Origin: Streptoalloteichus hindustanus
GTDB taxonomy: Bacteria > Actinomycetota > Actinomycetes > Mycobacteriales > Pseudonocardiaceae
Direction: 5' to 3'
NCBI RefSeq assembly: GCF_900129375.1
Contig: NZ_FQVN01000012.1
Coordinates: 1 to 64,000, forward strand
DNA length: 64,000 nt
In this document: one piece after another, positions 45,932-54,782 of the stretch
Layout of the letters: every line of letters begins with the position of its first letter
Position numbering within the stretch: position 1 is the stretch's first letter
The notes under the pieces: generated by a model
Databases searched by the model: none
What the model was told of the DNA's origin: nothing
Seen by the model: the letters and a program-made list of their open reading frames with translations, nothing else
Position numbers and translations under genes: made by a program

Positions 45932-47191
45932 GTGCCCGCGTACCTGGTCGCGGCGACGCTCACCCGGTTGGCCAGCGAGATGCTGCCGTTGACCGTGGTC
46001 CTGCTGGTGCTGGACCGGGGCGGCGGCGAGAGCGCCGCCGGGTGGACGGTGGCCGCCTACACCCTGCCGGCGGTCGTCTCCGGACCCCTGCTCGGCGCGT
46101 GGCTCGACCGCACCCGGCACACCCGCGCGGCCCTGGCCGCCAACCAGGTGCTGCTCGCGGTCGCCGCGCTGGGACTGCTGGCCTCGGCGGGGCGCGCGCC
46201 GGCCGCCGCGGTGTCGCTGGCCGTCCTCGCCGGCGTGGCCTCCCCGATGACCAGCGGCGGGTTCAGCAGCCTGGTGCCGAGGATCGCCCGGGGCCGGGAG
46301 TCCGCCGTGGTCACCGCGTGGGACGCCGCGACGTTCAACGCGGCGGCGATCGCCGGTCCGGCGCTGGCCGGCACGCTCTCTGCCACCGTCAACGCGGGGA
46401 GCGCGATGGCGGTGACCGCGGTCTGCGCGCTCGCCGGGCTGGCCGGCACGGCGTTGCTCGCCTTCGACCGGCCGCACGACCCGGCCGACCGGACGGCGGA
46501 GCGCGCCGCCCGCCCGTCCTCCGACGGCTCCGGGCGGCCGCGCCAGTCACCTCCTCCCCCGCTCCTCGCCTCGGTGGTCGCGGGCACCCGCCACCTGCTG
46601 CGGACGCCGCCCCTGCTCGGGGCGACCGCGACGACGGTGCTGGGCTTCGGGTCGACCGGTCTGCTGACCCTGGCGCTGCCCCTGCACCTGCGGAACCTCG
46701 GCGCCGAGGCCGGGGCCGCCGGCTGGGTGTGGGCCGCGCTGGAGGTCGGCTGCGCCGCGAGCACGCTCGTCCTCGCGCGGTGGATCGGGGCCCGGCGACC
46801 GGAGAACGTCGTGTTCGCGTCGACCGCCGGCTACGGGCTGGCCCTGGTGCTGTGGCCCCTCGCGCCCACCCCCGCGCTGCTGGTGGTCGCCGGTGTGGTC
46901 ACCGGGCTGGTCGAGGGCCCGACGCTGCCCGCGGTGATCTCGGCGCGCCGCGCCCACACACCCCCGGAGATGCTGGCGCAGGTGCACACCACGGGCGCGA
47001 GCCTGAAGGTCGGCGCGTACGCCCTGGGCGCCGCGATCGGCGCCCGGCTGGTCCCCGAACTGGGGTCGTCGGCGACCCTGGGCATCGTGGCGGGCTGCCA
47101 GGTGGTGGCCGCGCTCGTCGGGTGGTCGCTGGCGCGCACGAGGTCAGGCAAAACACGCACATCGACGGACAACACCGACAGAAATGCGTGA
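45932..47191 (+). CDS. MFS efflux-type transporter
   Basis: 419-residue 12-TM protein opening VPAYLVAATLTRLASEMLPLTVVLLVL, with the WTVAAYTLPAVVSGPLLGAWLDRTRHTRAAL loop after TM2. A disordered Arg/Ser/Pro linker divides the two halves (about residues 188-213). The open frame begins at GTG 45932, but the best ribosome site (AGGAGG, 45886-45891) precedes GTG 45901 and ATG 45907, which are in another frame (MTEPAGRGRA). Removing one G of the run at about 45921-45930 would join the two as MTEPAGRGVPAYLV. This is either a sequence error, a frameshift mutation or an unusual start. Divergent TetR gene beside it. Confidence 0.8.
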   Translation: MPAYLVAATLTRLASEMLPLTVVLLVLDRGGGESAAGWTVAAYTLPAVVSGPLLGAWLDRTRHTRAALAANQVLLAVAALGLLASAGRAPAAAVSLAVLAGVASPMTSGGFSSLVPRIARGRESAVVTAWDAATFNAAAIAGPALAGTLSATVNAGSAMAVTAVCALAGLAGTALLAFDRPHDPADRTAERAARPSSDGSGRPRQSPPPPLLASVVAGTRHLLRTPPLLGATATTVLGFGSTGLLTLALPLHLRNLGAEAGAAGWVWAALEVGCAASTLVLARWIGARRPENVVFASTAGYGLALVLWPLAPTPALLVVAGVVTGLVEGPTLPAVISARRAHTPPEMLAQVHTTGASLKVGAYALGAAIGARLVPELGSSATLGIVAGCQVVAALVGWSLARTRSGKTRTSTDNTDRNA

Positions 47192-47260
47192 AATTGAGTG
47201 AAAAATCGCCCTAGAATGCACGAGCACGCATAAACGGCCGTGTCCCATCCCGGAGCCCCC

Positions 47261-48190
47261 GTGATCCTCACCGTCACGCTCAACGCCGCGCTGGACACGA
47301 CCTATCACGTGGACCGGCTGGTTCCGAACAGTTCGCACCGCGTCAAGGAGATGCACGGCCGCGCCGGCGGCAAGGGCGTCAACGTCGCCCGGGTGCTCCA
47401 CACGCTCGGGCACCCCGTGGTCGTGACCGGCTTCGCCGGCGGCGCGACGGGCGCGGCGGTGCGGGCGGACCTGGCGCGCGCCGGCCTGGCCGACGCCCTG
47501 GTCGACCTGGCCGGCGAGTCCCGCCGCACGGTCACCGTGGTCTGCGCGGCCGAGGGGGACGCCACGGTGTTCAACGAACCGGGGCCCCACGTCGCCGAGG
47601 AGGACTGGCGGCGGTTCCTGGCCCGCTTCGCCGCGCTGGTCCCGGACGCGGCCGTGGTCGTGCTGTCGGGCAGCCTGCCCCCGGGCACCCCCGTCGGGGC
47701 CTATGCCGACCTGACCCGGATCGCCGCCGAGCACGGCGCACGCACCGTCGTCGACGCCGAGGGCGAGCCGCTGCGCCTGGCCGTCGCCGCCCGACCGGAC
47801 GTGGTCAAGCCGAACGCGGCCGAGCTCCGGGCGACCACGGGCGAGGCGGACCCGGACGCGGGCGCGGCGCTCCTGCGGGCGGCCGGCGCCCGCGCGGTCG
47901 TGGCCTCGCTCGGGGCGGCCGGCGTGCTCGCGGTGACCGACGAGGGGACCTGGCGGGCCACGCCGCCCGAGCGGGTCGCCGGCAACCCGACGGGTGCGGG
48001 TGACGCGTGCGTCGCCGCCCTGGCCGCCGGCCTGCGGGACGGGTTGGCCTGGCCGGAGGTCCTGCGCGCGGCCGTCGCGCTCTCCGCCGCCGCCGTCCTC
48101 CACCCGGTCGCGGGCGGCTTCGACGACCGGGCGCGACGCCGGTTCCTCCCCGACGTCGACGTCCGTCCTGGCTCCGGATCGCCCACCTGA
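47261..48190 (+). CDS. PfkB-family 1-phosphofructokinase/tagatose-6-phosphate kinase
   Basis: 309-residue sugar kinase. It opens ILTVTLNAALDTTYHVDRL, has GGKGVNVARVLHTLG, LSGSLPPGTP, VDAEGEPLRLAV, KPNAAEL and the catalytic GAGD with Asp248 (NPTGAGDACVAAL). GTG 47261-47263 is taken because CGGAG lies 5 nt before it; a GTG at 47240 is in frame but without site. The FruK/LacC branch phosphorylates fructose 1-phosphate or tagatose 6-phosphate. No PTS genes are adjacent. Upstream is the direct repeat GTGAAA-TTGA-GTGAAA (about 47188-47203), a possible operator. Confidence 0.85.
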   Translation: MILTVTLNAALDTTYHVDRLVPNSSHRVKEMHGRAGGKGVNVARVLHTLGHPVVVTGFAGGATGAAVRADLARAGLADALVDLAGESRRTVTVVCAAEGDATVFNEPGPHVAEEDWRRFLARFAALVPDAAVVVLSGSLPPGTPVGAYADLTRIAAEHGARTVVDAEGEPLRLAVAARPDVVKPNAAELRATTGEADPDAGAALLRAAGARAVVASLGAAGVLAVTDEGTWRATPPERVAGNPTGAGDACVAALAAGLRDGLAWPEVLRAAVALSAAAVLHPVAGGFDDRARRRFLPDVDVRPGSGSPT

Positions 48191-48246
48191 CCAGCGTGAC
48201 CTGCGCCAGCGGTCAGAACGGAACCGAAGGTCGGACGAAGCGGGGG

Positions 48247-49083
48247 TCAGGACGAGGGAGGCTCCAGGAACCCGTGGTCGCGCTGGGCGGTGGGCATCAC
48301 GGCGTACTCGACGACGGTGACCTCGGCCGGCAGCGCGAGCACGTGCAGCACCGCCCTGGCGATCTCCGTCGGCGGCAGGCCCTCCTCCGCCAGCCGCGCC
48401 GCGAGCTGCTCCCGGAACGGGCTCTCCGGTTCGCCGTCGGCGATCCCGGTCCGCACGAACCCGGGCGCGACCGTGGTCACCCGCAGCCCCCTGGGCTGGA
48501 GCTCCATCCGCAACGCCTCGCCCAGGGCGTGCACCGCGAACTTGGTCGCCGCGTAGGCTCCGCTGGCCGGCCCGGCGACCCGGCGGCCCGACATCGACGA
48601 CACGTTCACGACGGAGGGCGCGCTGGCCGCGAGCAGGTGCGGCAGGGCGGCCCTGGTGACGGCGAGCAGGCCGACCACGTTGACGTCGAACAACATCCGC
48701 CACGCTGCGGGGTCGGTGTCCGCGAGCAGCCCCGGCCGGGTGATCCCGGCCGAGTTGACCAGCGCGTCCAGGCCGTCCAGCCGGTCCGCCGCCGCGGCCA
48801 CGGCCTCCGCCACGGCCTCGTGGTCGGTCACGTCGGCCGCGACCGCCACCCCGTCGATCTCCTCGGCCAGCGCGGTCAGCCGGTCGACCCGCCGCGCCAG
48901 GACAGCCACCCGCGCGCCCGCTAGGGCCGCCGCTCTGGCCACCGCCTCGCCGATGCCCGAGGACGCGCCGGTCACGAGCACTTTCCTGCCCCGCAGGGAG
49001 ATCTCCGACAGCGGTCCCGCCGCGCCATGGGAAGCGGACGACGCGGCCGACGACGCCGGCGAGGACTCGGGTACGGCCACCAC
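48247..49083 (-). CDS. Short-chain dehydrogenase/reductase
   Basis: 278-residue classical SDR. After a Ser/Ala-rich 28-residue N-terminus the cofactor motif is VLVTGASSGIGEAVARA, followed by ADVTDHEAV, NSAGITRPGLL, VVNVSSMSGRR (Ser) and GAYAATKFAVHALGEALR (Tyr-x3-Lys). Two GTG codons stand at the start; the first (49081-49083) is taken. The best matches in general are clavaldehyde-dehydrogenase-like oxidoreductases. Substrate unknown. It lies convergent to the sugar kinase. Confidence 0.88.
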   Translation of the reverse strand: MVAVPESSPASSAASSASHGAAGPLSEISLRGRKVLVTGASSGIGEAVARAAALAGARVAVLARRVDRLTALAEEIDGVAVAADVTDHEAVAEAVAAAADRLDGLDALVNSAGITRPGLLADTDPAAWRMLFDVNVVGLLAVTRAALPHLLAASAPSVVNVSSMSGRRVAGPASGAYAATKFAVHALGEALRMELQPRGLRVTTVAPGFVRTGIADGEPESPFREQLAARLAEEGLPPTEIARAVLHVLALPAEVTVVEYAVMPTAQRDHGFLEPPSS

Positions 49084-49166
49084 CGCGCCAGGCTAGGCCG
49101 GCGCCCGCCGGCGGAAGCGGATCTTGGACGCCGCGTCGGGTCGGACCACCCGCCGGGGCGACGCGA

Positions 49167-49376
49167 TCACCAACGGGACGCGCGCCCCTCGCCCGGCATG
49201 ATCATCCACAGCAGCAGGTAGACCAGCACCTGCGGGCCGGGCAGCAGGCAGGACGCCACGAACGCCAGCCGCACGAGCGCCGGGTTCCAGCCGTACCTCC
49301 TGGCGATGCCCAGGCAGACGCCCGCGATCCACCGCCCCTGCCTCGGCCGCGTCAGACGCGCGAGTTCTCCGGCCAT
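49167..49376 (-). CDS. PspC-domain membrane protein
   Basis: 69-residue protein with the PspC core RWIAGVCLGIARRYGWNPALVRLAFVASCLLPGPQVLVYLLLWMIMP, that is, a conserved GVCxGIA part and one or two hydrophobic segments. The ATG is at 49374-49376. Small PspC proteins of actinomycetes are membrane stress or cell-envelope proteins of poorly known role. It is divergent from the P450 gene. Confidence 0.88.
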   Translation of the reverse strand: MAGELARLTRPRQGRWIAGVCLGIARRYGWNPALVRLAFVASCLLPGPQVLVYLLLWMIMPGEGRASRW

Positions 49377-49523
49377 GCCAGGACCGTAGTCACCCGTCGG
49401 GCGCACCGCCGGGTGAACGCCGTCCGCCTCACCCGTCCAGCCCTTTACGGCGTTCACGCACCGCCGCCATCGTGGAGGATCACCATTCCCCGTCACGGCG
49501 TCGACCCGCCGGAGGGAGTAGCC

Positions 49524-50843
49524 ATGCCGGCCACGAGGCTGCGGAACGCGTTGTCGCTGTGGACGACGAGGACCGTGCTGCGGGCGCACTCGTTGTTCGG
49601 CGACCCGTTGGCCCAGGTCATCTCGCCCAGCAGCGCGGTCCCCCTGGTCGACGCCTACCGGCGGGTCCGCCTGGCCGGGCCGATGGCCCGCAGCCGGCTG
49701 GGCGCCTGGGCCACGGCCCGCTACTCGGTGGTCAGCCAGCTCCTGCGCGACCCCCGGTTCGGGGTGGTCGCCTTCGCCGGCGACAGCCGGGGGTTCGTCC
49801 CCCAGCCGAGGGTCGGCGGCGACGCGCTGGTGCACCCGATCAACGACTCGTTCCTGTCCCTGGACCCGCCGCGGCACACCCGCCTGCGCCGGCTGGTCGC
49901 GCCCTGGTTCACCCCGAGGGCGCTGCGGGCCAGGACCGACCGGATCGAGGGGGTGGTCCGGCGTCGGCTGGACGCGCTGGACACCAGCCAGCCGGTCGAC
50001 CTCATGGCGGACTTCGCGACGTCGGTCCCGGTCGAGGTGATCTGCGACCTGCTCGGCGTCCCGCGGCCGGAGCACGAGCGGTTCGTCGCGTGGGGGCAGG
50101 TCCTGGCCACGGCGCTGGACGGCCTGTTCGAGCTGCGGGAGCTGGACCGGCTGCACGCCACGATGGTCGAGATGGAGGCGTTCTTCCGGGAGCTGACCGA
50201 CTTCCGGCGGCGCAACCCCGGCGACGACGTGGTCAGCGAGCTGGTGCGCAGCAGCGGCGAGGACGACCAGGTCACGGCGCACGACCTGCTGGCGACCAGC
50301 GAGCTGCTCCTGGTCGCCGGCTTCGAGACCACGGTCAACCTGATCGGCAACGGGGTGCTGGCGCTGCTGACCCACCGGGAGGCCCGGGAGCGGCTGGTCG
50401 CCGACCCCGGCCTGGCGGAGAACGCGGTCGAGGAGGTGCTGCGGCACGACTCCCCGGTGCAGTTCACCGCGCGGGTCGCCAAGGAGGACCTCGTCTTCCA
50501 CGGCGCGCGGCTGCGCAGGGGCGAGCCGGTCCTGGTGCTGCTCAGCGGCGCCAACCGGGACCCCTCGGTGTTCCCCGACCCGGACCGCTTCGACGTCGAT
50601 CGGGCGAACGCCCGCGACCACCTGTCGTTCTCCGGCGGCGTCCACTACTGCCTCGGCGCGGGGCTCGCCCGGCTGGAGGGCGCCGTCGCGGTGCGGGAGC
50701 TCTTCACGCGCTTCCCGCGCCTGGAGCTGGCCGGCCGGCCCCGGCCCCGGGCCACCAAGCTGATCCACGGGGTGCGCGACCTCCCCGTGCGGTGCCACGA
50801 GCCGGCCGGCGCGGTGGCGCCGCCGTCGGCGGCGCCGGCCTGA
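49524..50843 (+). CDS. Cytochrome P450
   Basis: 439-residue soluble bacterial P450. The I-helix oxygen motif is LLLVAGFETTVNL, the K-helix pair is EEVLR, and the heme loop is FSGGVHYCLGAGLAR with Cys376 as iron ligand. SLDPPRHTRLRRLVAPWFTPRAL is the usual C-helix part. ATG 49524 has GGAGGGAG upstream. The protein is slightly longer than average because of an N-terminal extension that precedes the HSLFGDPLAQVI stretch. No ferredoxin gene is adjacent and no biosynthetic cluster is visible, so the substrate is unknown. Confidence 0.95.
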   Translation: MPATRLRNALSLWTTRTVLRAHSLFGDPLAQVISPSSAVPLVDAYRRVRLAGPMARSRLGAWATARYSVVSQLLRDPRFGVVAFAGDSRGFVPQPRVGGDALVHPINDSFLSLDPPRHTRLRRLVAPWFTPRALRARTDRIEGVVRRRLDALDTSQPVDLMADFATSVPVEVICDLLGVPRPEHERFVAWGQVLATALDGLFELRELDRLHATMVEMEAFFRELTDFRRRNPGDDVVSELVRSSGEDDQVTAHDLLATSELLLVAGFETTVNLIGNGVLALLTHREARERLVADPGLAENAVEEVLRHDSPVQFTARVAKEDLVFHGARLRRGEPVLVLLSGANRDPSVFPDPDRFDVDRANARDHLSFSGGVHYCLGAGLARLEGAVAVRELFTRFPRLELAGRPRPRATKLIHGVRDLPVRCHEPAGAVAPPSAAPA

Positions 50844-50927
50844 TCTCGGCCCCAGCTCCGCGGCCCTCAGCTCTCGTCGCTCTCGTCGGACCTCCGGGTC
50901 CCGGCACGTCGGGGTGCGGTCGTCCGC

Positions 50928-51095
50928 TCAGCCGGCGTCGTCGGTGGCCGCCGGGAGCCGCAGCCGCACGACGCCCGAGTCCAGGTCCAGCGGACCGTCC
51001 GCCGCCTCGTTCTGCTCACGCCGGTAGAACTGCGTCCACTGGCGTTGCTCCCGCTCGAACCGCGAGCTCGGATCGAACAACTCCCCCAACGACAT
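50928..51095 (-). CDS. Small hypothetical protein (55 residues)
   Basis: 55 codons from ATG 51093-51095 to TGA 50928-50930. The protein starts MSLGELFDPSSRFEREQRQW and ends with LDLDSGVVRLRLPAATDDAG. The middle is rich in Glu, Arg and Gln. The end resembles small actinobacterial proteins of the DUF6191 type, but this is from memory and uncertain. It has no visible ribosome site. Third codon positions are GC-rich, as in a real gene. Confidence 0.5.
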   Translation of the reverse strand: MSLGELFDPSSRFEREQRQWTQFYRREQNEAADGPLDLDSGVVRLRLPAATDDAG

Positions 51096-51164
51096 GTGGC
51101 CACGGTACGCGGCGAGCGCACCGTGGCCACAGGGTCGAACGGCGGGTGGGGACGTCGGGCGACG

Positions 51165-52649
51165 TCAGATCACGCCGTGCATCAACTTCTTGATCCGCTT
51201 CGCGCCGATCCAGATCAGCACCGACAGCGCGATCGCGCAGAGCGCCAGGATGCCGAAGTAGGCGAGCTCGTTCTCGGCGGAGTAGAACGGCACGACCTGC
51301 GCGGCGATGCCGTAGCCGGCCGCCGTGGACAGGAACCACATGCCCATCATCTGCGACAGGAACGCGGCGGGCGCGAGCTTGGTGGTCATCGACAGGCCGA
51401 CCGGGGAGAGCAGCAGCTCGGCGACGGTCTGGATGCCGTAGACCAGCAGCAGCCACATCGGGCTCACCTTGGTGGTGGCGTCGCCGAACAGGGCGACCAG
51501 CGCCAGCACGCCGAAGGACAGGCCGACCGTGGCCACCGCGACCGCGAACTTGCGCGGGGTGGACGGCTGCCGGGTGCCCAGCCGGAGCCAGATCCACGCC
51601 ACGATCGGCGCCAGCACGATGAGGAACATCGGGTTGACCGACTGGAACCAGGACGCCGGGAACTCCCAGCCGAAGACGGTCTTCTCGACCCGCTCGTCGG
51701 CGTAGATGTTCAGCACGTTGGCGGCCTGCTCGAAGATCAGCCAGAACAGCGCCGAGGCGATGAACAGCGGGATGTACGCCTTGACCCGGTCCCGCTCGAC
51801 CTTGGTGGTCTTCGGGCTGCGCAGCATCACGGTGAAGTAGATGACCGGCAGCACCATGGCGGCGATGGAGATCGCGTTCTTGATGCCGTAGGCGGTCAGG
51901 GTGCCGGTGAGGAACATGACCACGCCGACGACCAGGATCGCCCCGACGGACATGCCGATCCGGCCGTACGCCTTGGACCGCTCGTCCGCGGTGAGCGGGT
52001 TGGACGGGGTCGCGGCGGCGGCGCCCAGGTGCCGCGCGCCCAGCTTGTACTGGATCAGGCCGATCGCCATGCCGACCGCGGCGGCGCCGAAGCCGACGTG
52101 CCAGTTGACCTTCTCACCGAGGTAGCCGGTGACGAGCTGGCCGGAGAACGAGCCGATGTTGATGCCCATGTAGAAGAGCGAGAAGCCGGAGTCCCTGCGG
52201 GCGTCGGTCTTCTCGTAGAGGCTGCCGACGACGCTGGAGATGTTCGGCTTGAGCAGGCTGCTGCCCAGGATGATCAGCAGCAGGCCGAGGAACACGCTGG
52301 TGGAGCCGAACGGCAGGGCCATGCAGATGTGGCCCGCCATGATCAGCACACCGCCGTAGAAGACCGAGCGCTGCGACCCGAGCAGTCGGTCCGCGAGCCA
52401 GCCACCGGCCAGCGCCGACATGTAGATCGCGGCGCCGTAGACGCTCACCAGCGAGCTGGCGAGCGGCTTCTCCATACCGAGGCCGCCGTTGGCGACCGAC
52501 GCGGAGAGGAAGAACACCAAGATGGCGCGCATCCCGTAGTACGAGAAACGCTCCCACATCTCGGTGAAGAACAGGGTGGCCAGACCGCGTGGGTGGCCGA
52601 AGAAGCTCCGGTCGTCGTTGACCGGGGCCGCTGTCGCCGTGGCGCTCAC
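51165..52649 (-). CDS. POT-family peptide:H+ symporter
   Basis: 494-residue proton-dependent oligopeptide transporter (12-14 TM). The ExxERF motif is in LFFTEMWERFSYYGMRAILV, followed by GGWLADRLLGSQRSVFYGG, IILGSSLLKPNISSVVGSLY and FSLFYMGINIGSFSGQLVTG, all typical of DtpA/YjdL-like proteins. The C-terminal half has IFEQAANVLNIYADE and QTVAELLLSPVGLSMTTKLAP. GTG 52647-52649 is used, with GAGAGGA upstream. A large palindrome containing TGGTCCAGACCA, close to the DasR site, lies about 100 nt upstream, so N-acetylglucosamine-linked control is possible. Confidence 0.92.
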   Translation of the reverse strand: MSATATAAPVNDDRSFFGHPRGLATLFFTEMWERFSYYGMRAILVFFLSASVANGGLGMEKPLASSLVSVYGAAIYMSALAGGWLADRLLGSQRSVFYGGVLIMAGHICMALPFGSTSVFLGLLLIILGSSLLKPNISSVVGSLYEKTDARRDSGFSLFYMGINIGSFSGQLVTGYLGEKVNWHVGFGAAAVGMAIGLIQYKLGARHLGAAAATPSNPLTADERSKAYGRIGMSVGAILVVGVVMFLTGTLTAYGIKNAISIAAMVLPVIYFTVMLRSPKTTKVERDRVKAYIPLFIASALFWLIFEQAANVLNIYADERVEKTVFGWEFPASWFQSVNPMFLIVLAPIVAWIWLRLGTRQPSTPRKFAVAVATVGLSFGVLALVALFGDATTKVSPMWLLLVYGIQTVAELLLSPVGLSMTTKLAPAAFLSQMMGMWFLSTAAGYGIAAQVVPFYSAENELAYFGILALCAIALSVLIWIGAKRIKKLMHGVI

Positions 52650-52752
52650 GGTGTGTTGTCCTCTCGTGCCTCGACCGCGCGGCCGGCCGTAACCGTCCGC
52701 GCACGACGGGCGGAGGCTACGCCGGTTGGCGAAGCGCTCCGAAATCATGGAC

Positions 52753-52780
52753 ACGGAACGTGGTCCAGACCACATTCCGT
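52753..52780. promoter_or_regulatory. DasR/GntR-like operator palindrome
   Basis: Arms 52753-52765 and 52768-52780 are complementary with one mismatched pair and a 2-nt spacer. The core TGGTCCAGACCA differs in one base from TGGTCTAGACCA, the centre of the DasR (dre) consensus. It lies between the divergent POT transporter and mycothiol-isomerase-like genes. Confidence 0.65.
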
Positions 52781-52844
52781 CAGGTTGGACCGCATTCTTC
52801 ATTGTCCAGTGGCCACGCCGCACTCCTGATGTTGCACTGCTCAC

Positions 52845-53408
52845 ATGGATTTGCTGAATGCGTACGACCGGGCGCTGGCCGGGTTCGGCCGACGGGTGCA
52901 CCGGGTGCGGGCCGACCAGTGGAACGCGGCTACCCCGTGCGCGGAGTGGACGGTGCGCGATCTGGTCAACCACCTGACGTCCGAACAGCTGTGGGCGCCC
53001 TGGCTCCTGCGCGGCGCCACCCTCGACGAGGTGGGCGACCGGTTCGACGGCGACCAGCTCGGCGACGACCCGCCCCGGCGGTGGGACCGGGCGGCCGGCG
53101 TCGCCAGGGAGGGCTTCCACCGGCAGGGGGCGCTGGACGGCACCGTGCACACCAGCGGCGGCGTGCTCCCCGCCAGGGACTACGGCTGGCAGATGACCAC
53201 CGACCTCACGGTGCACGGGTGGGACCTGGCCAGGGGCATCGGTGACGACGACACCCTCGACGAGGAGCTCGTCGAGGCGGTGTACGCGGCGGTCCGCCCG
53301 CAGGTCGACTCCTGGCAGGGGATCGGGATCTTCGACCCGCCCGTGCCCGTGCCGGACTCCGCCCCGACCCAGGACCGGCTGGTGGCCCTGCTCGGTCGCC
53401 GTCCGTAA
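52845..53408 (+). CDS. TIGR03086-type mycothiol-dependent isomerase-family protein
   Basis: 187-residue DinB-fold protein. It opens MDLLNAYDRALAGFGRRV, has TPCAEWTVRDLVNHLTSEQLWAP (first metal His) and TTDLTVHGWDLARGIG (second His motif), the pattern of TIGR03086, related to mycothiol-dependent maleylpyruvate isomerase. Members are common in mycothiol-making actinobacteria and mostly of unknown role. ATG 52845. It is divergent from the POT gene and 95 nt before the LacI gene. Confidence 0.85.
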   Translation: MDLLNAYDRALAGFGRRVHRVRADQWNAATPCAEWTVRDLVNHLTSEQLWAPWLLRGATLDEVGDRFDGDQLGDDPPRRWDRAAGVAREGFHRQGALDGTVHTSGGVLPARDYGWQMTTDLTVHGWDLARGIGDDDTLDEELVEAVYAAVRPQVDSWQGIGIFDPPVPVPDSAPTQDRLVALLGRRP

Positions 53409-53503
53409 CCACACGGCCGGTCCCGGCCAGCCCGCTTCTGTCACGTTCCGGTACGAGATCACCCGTTGGTGGTTACCCTCCGGCACGGAAGCAGGAGGTG
53501 TCC

Positions 53504-54544
53504 GTGGCCGCTCGTCAGACCACGCTGGTCCAGGTCGCCGAGCACGCCGGGGTCTCGTTGGCGACCGCGTCCCGGGTGCTCAACGGGAGCGGCCGCAGGG
53601 TGAGCGCCCCGCTGCGGGAGCGGGTGCTGGCCAGCGCCAGCGCGCTCGGGTACCGGGCCAACGCCTCCGCGCAGGCCCTGGCCCGCAACAGCAGCAACCT
53701 CGTCGGGCTGGTCGTGCACGACATCTCCGACCCCTACTTCTCCACCATCGCCGCCGGCGTGACCGAGGTGGCCGAGCGGGCGGGGCTGGTCGTCGTGCTG
53801 GGCACGACCGGCCGCGACCCCGACCGCGAGCGGTCGCTGCTCGCGACGTTGCGGGCGCACCGCGCGCGGGCAGTGGTGCTCGTGGGCAGTCGCGCCGTCG
53901 ACCCGGCCGCCACCGAGCGCCTGGCCGCCGAGATCCGCTCGTTCGTCGCCGAGGGCGGTCGGGTGGCCTGCGTCTCCCAGGCCCGGCTGCCCACGGACAC
54001 CGTCGTGCCGGCCAACCGGGCGGGGGCGGCGGCGCTGGCGGGCGAGCTGGTAGCGCTGGGCCACCGCCGGTTCGCGGCGCTCGCCGGGCCGACCACCCTG
54101 GTCACGGCGACCGACCGGCTGGCGGCGTTCCGCGCCGGCCTGGCCGAGGCCGGGGTGGAGCTGCCGGCCGAGGCGGTGGTGCACGGGGAGTTCACCCGGG
54201 ACGGCGGGCACGCCGCCGCGCTGGAGCTGCTGGCCAGGCGGACCGGCGCGACCTGCGTGTTCGCCGTGAACGACGTGATGGCCGTCGGCGCCGTGGCGGC
54301 GCTGCGGGAGCGCGGGGTGCGGGTGGCCGGGGACGTCTCGGTCGCCGGCTTCGACGACATCCCGACGCTGCGGGACCTCGTCCCCTCGCTGAGCACGGTG
54401 CGCCTGCCGCTGGCCGAGATGGGGCGGTGCGCGGCCAGGATGGCGCTCGACGAGCCGCCGGCCGCCGAGCACCGGCAGGTGTCGATGCCCGCCGAGGTCG
54501 TCCTGCGGGAGAGCACCGCGGCCCCTGGTGTCGGCCTGCGCTGA
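53504..54544 (+). CDS. LacI-family transcriptional regulator
   Basis: 346-residue regulator. The N-terminal HTH is TTLVQVAEHAGVSLATASRVLNGS with hinge VLASASALGYRANASAQALAR. The effector domain shows LVVHDISDPYFSTIAAGVTEVAERAG, FAVNDVMAVGAVAALRERGVRVAGDVSVAGFDDIP. GTG 53504 has AGGAGG upstream at 5 nt, whereas GTG 53498 would overlap this site. No sugar transport genes follow, so the regulated genes are unknown. Confidence 0.92.
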   Translation: MAARQTTLVQVAEHAGVSLATASRVLNGSGRRVSAPLRERVLASASALGYRANASAQALARNSSNLVGLVVHDISDPYFSTIAAGVTEVAERAGLVVVLGTTGRDPDRERSLLATLRAHRARAVVLVGSRAVDPAATERLAAEIRSFVAEGGRVACVSQARLPTDTVVPANRAGAAALAGELVALGHRRFAALAGPTTLVTATDRLAAFRAGLAEAGVELPAEAVVHGEFTRDGGHAAALELLARRTGATCVFAVNDVMAVGAVAALRERGVRVAGDVSVAGFDDIPTLRDLVPSLSTVRLPLAEMGRCAARMALDEPPAAEHRQVSMPAEVVLRESTAAPGVGLR

Positions 54545-54782
54545 GAGCTCGTCTCGGAGCCTCGGCCGTCGACCGGACCCGCGCCCTGGCTTGGCGAGTC
54601 GCCGGCGGCTGGCGGTCGAGTTGACCAACGCCGCAGGTGGGGGCGGTCTCCCTCACCCGCGCGACATGGCCCAGGTCACTGATCGCGGTGGAAATAGTTC
54701 AACTTTCAACCTCGTTCCGGTATCCGTGCGCCGCGGCGGACGTCGCGGCCGAACAGGCGAGACACGGAACGGGAGAACGACC

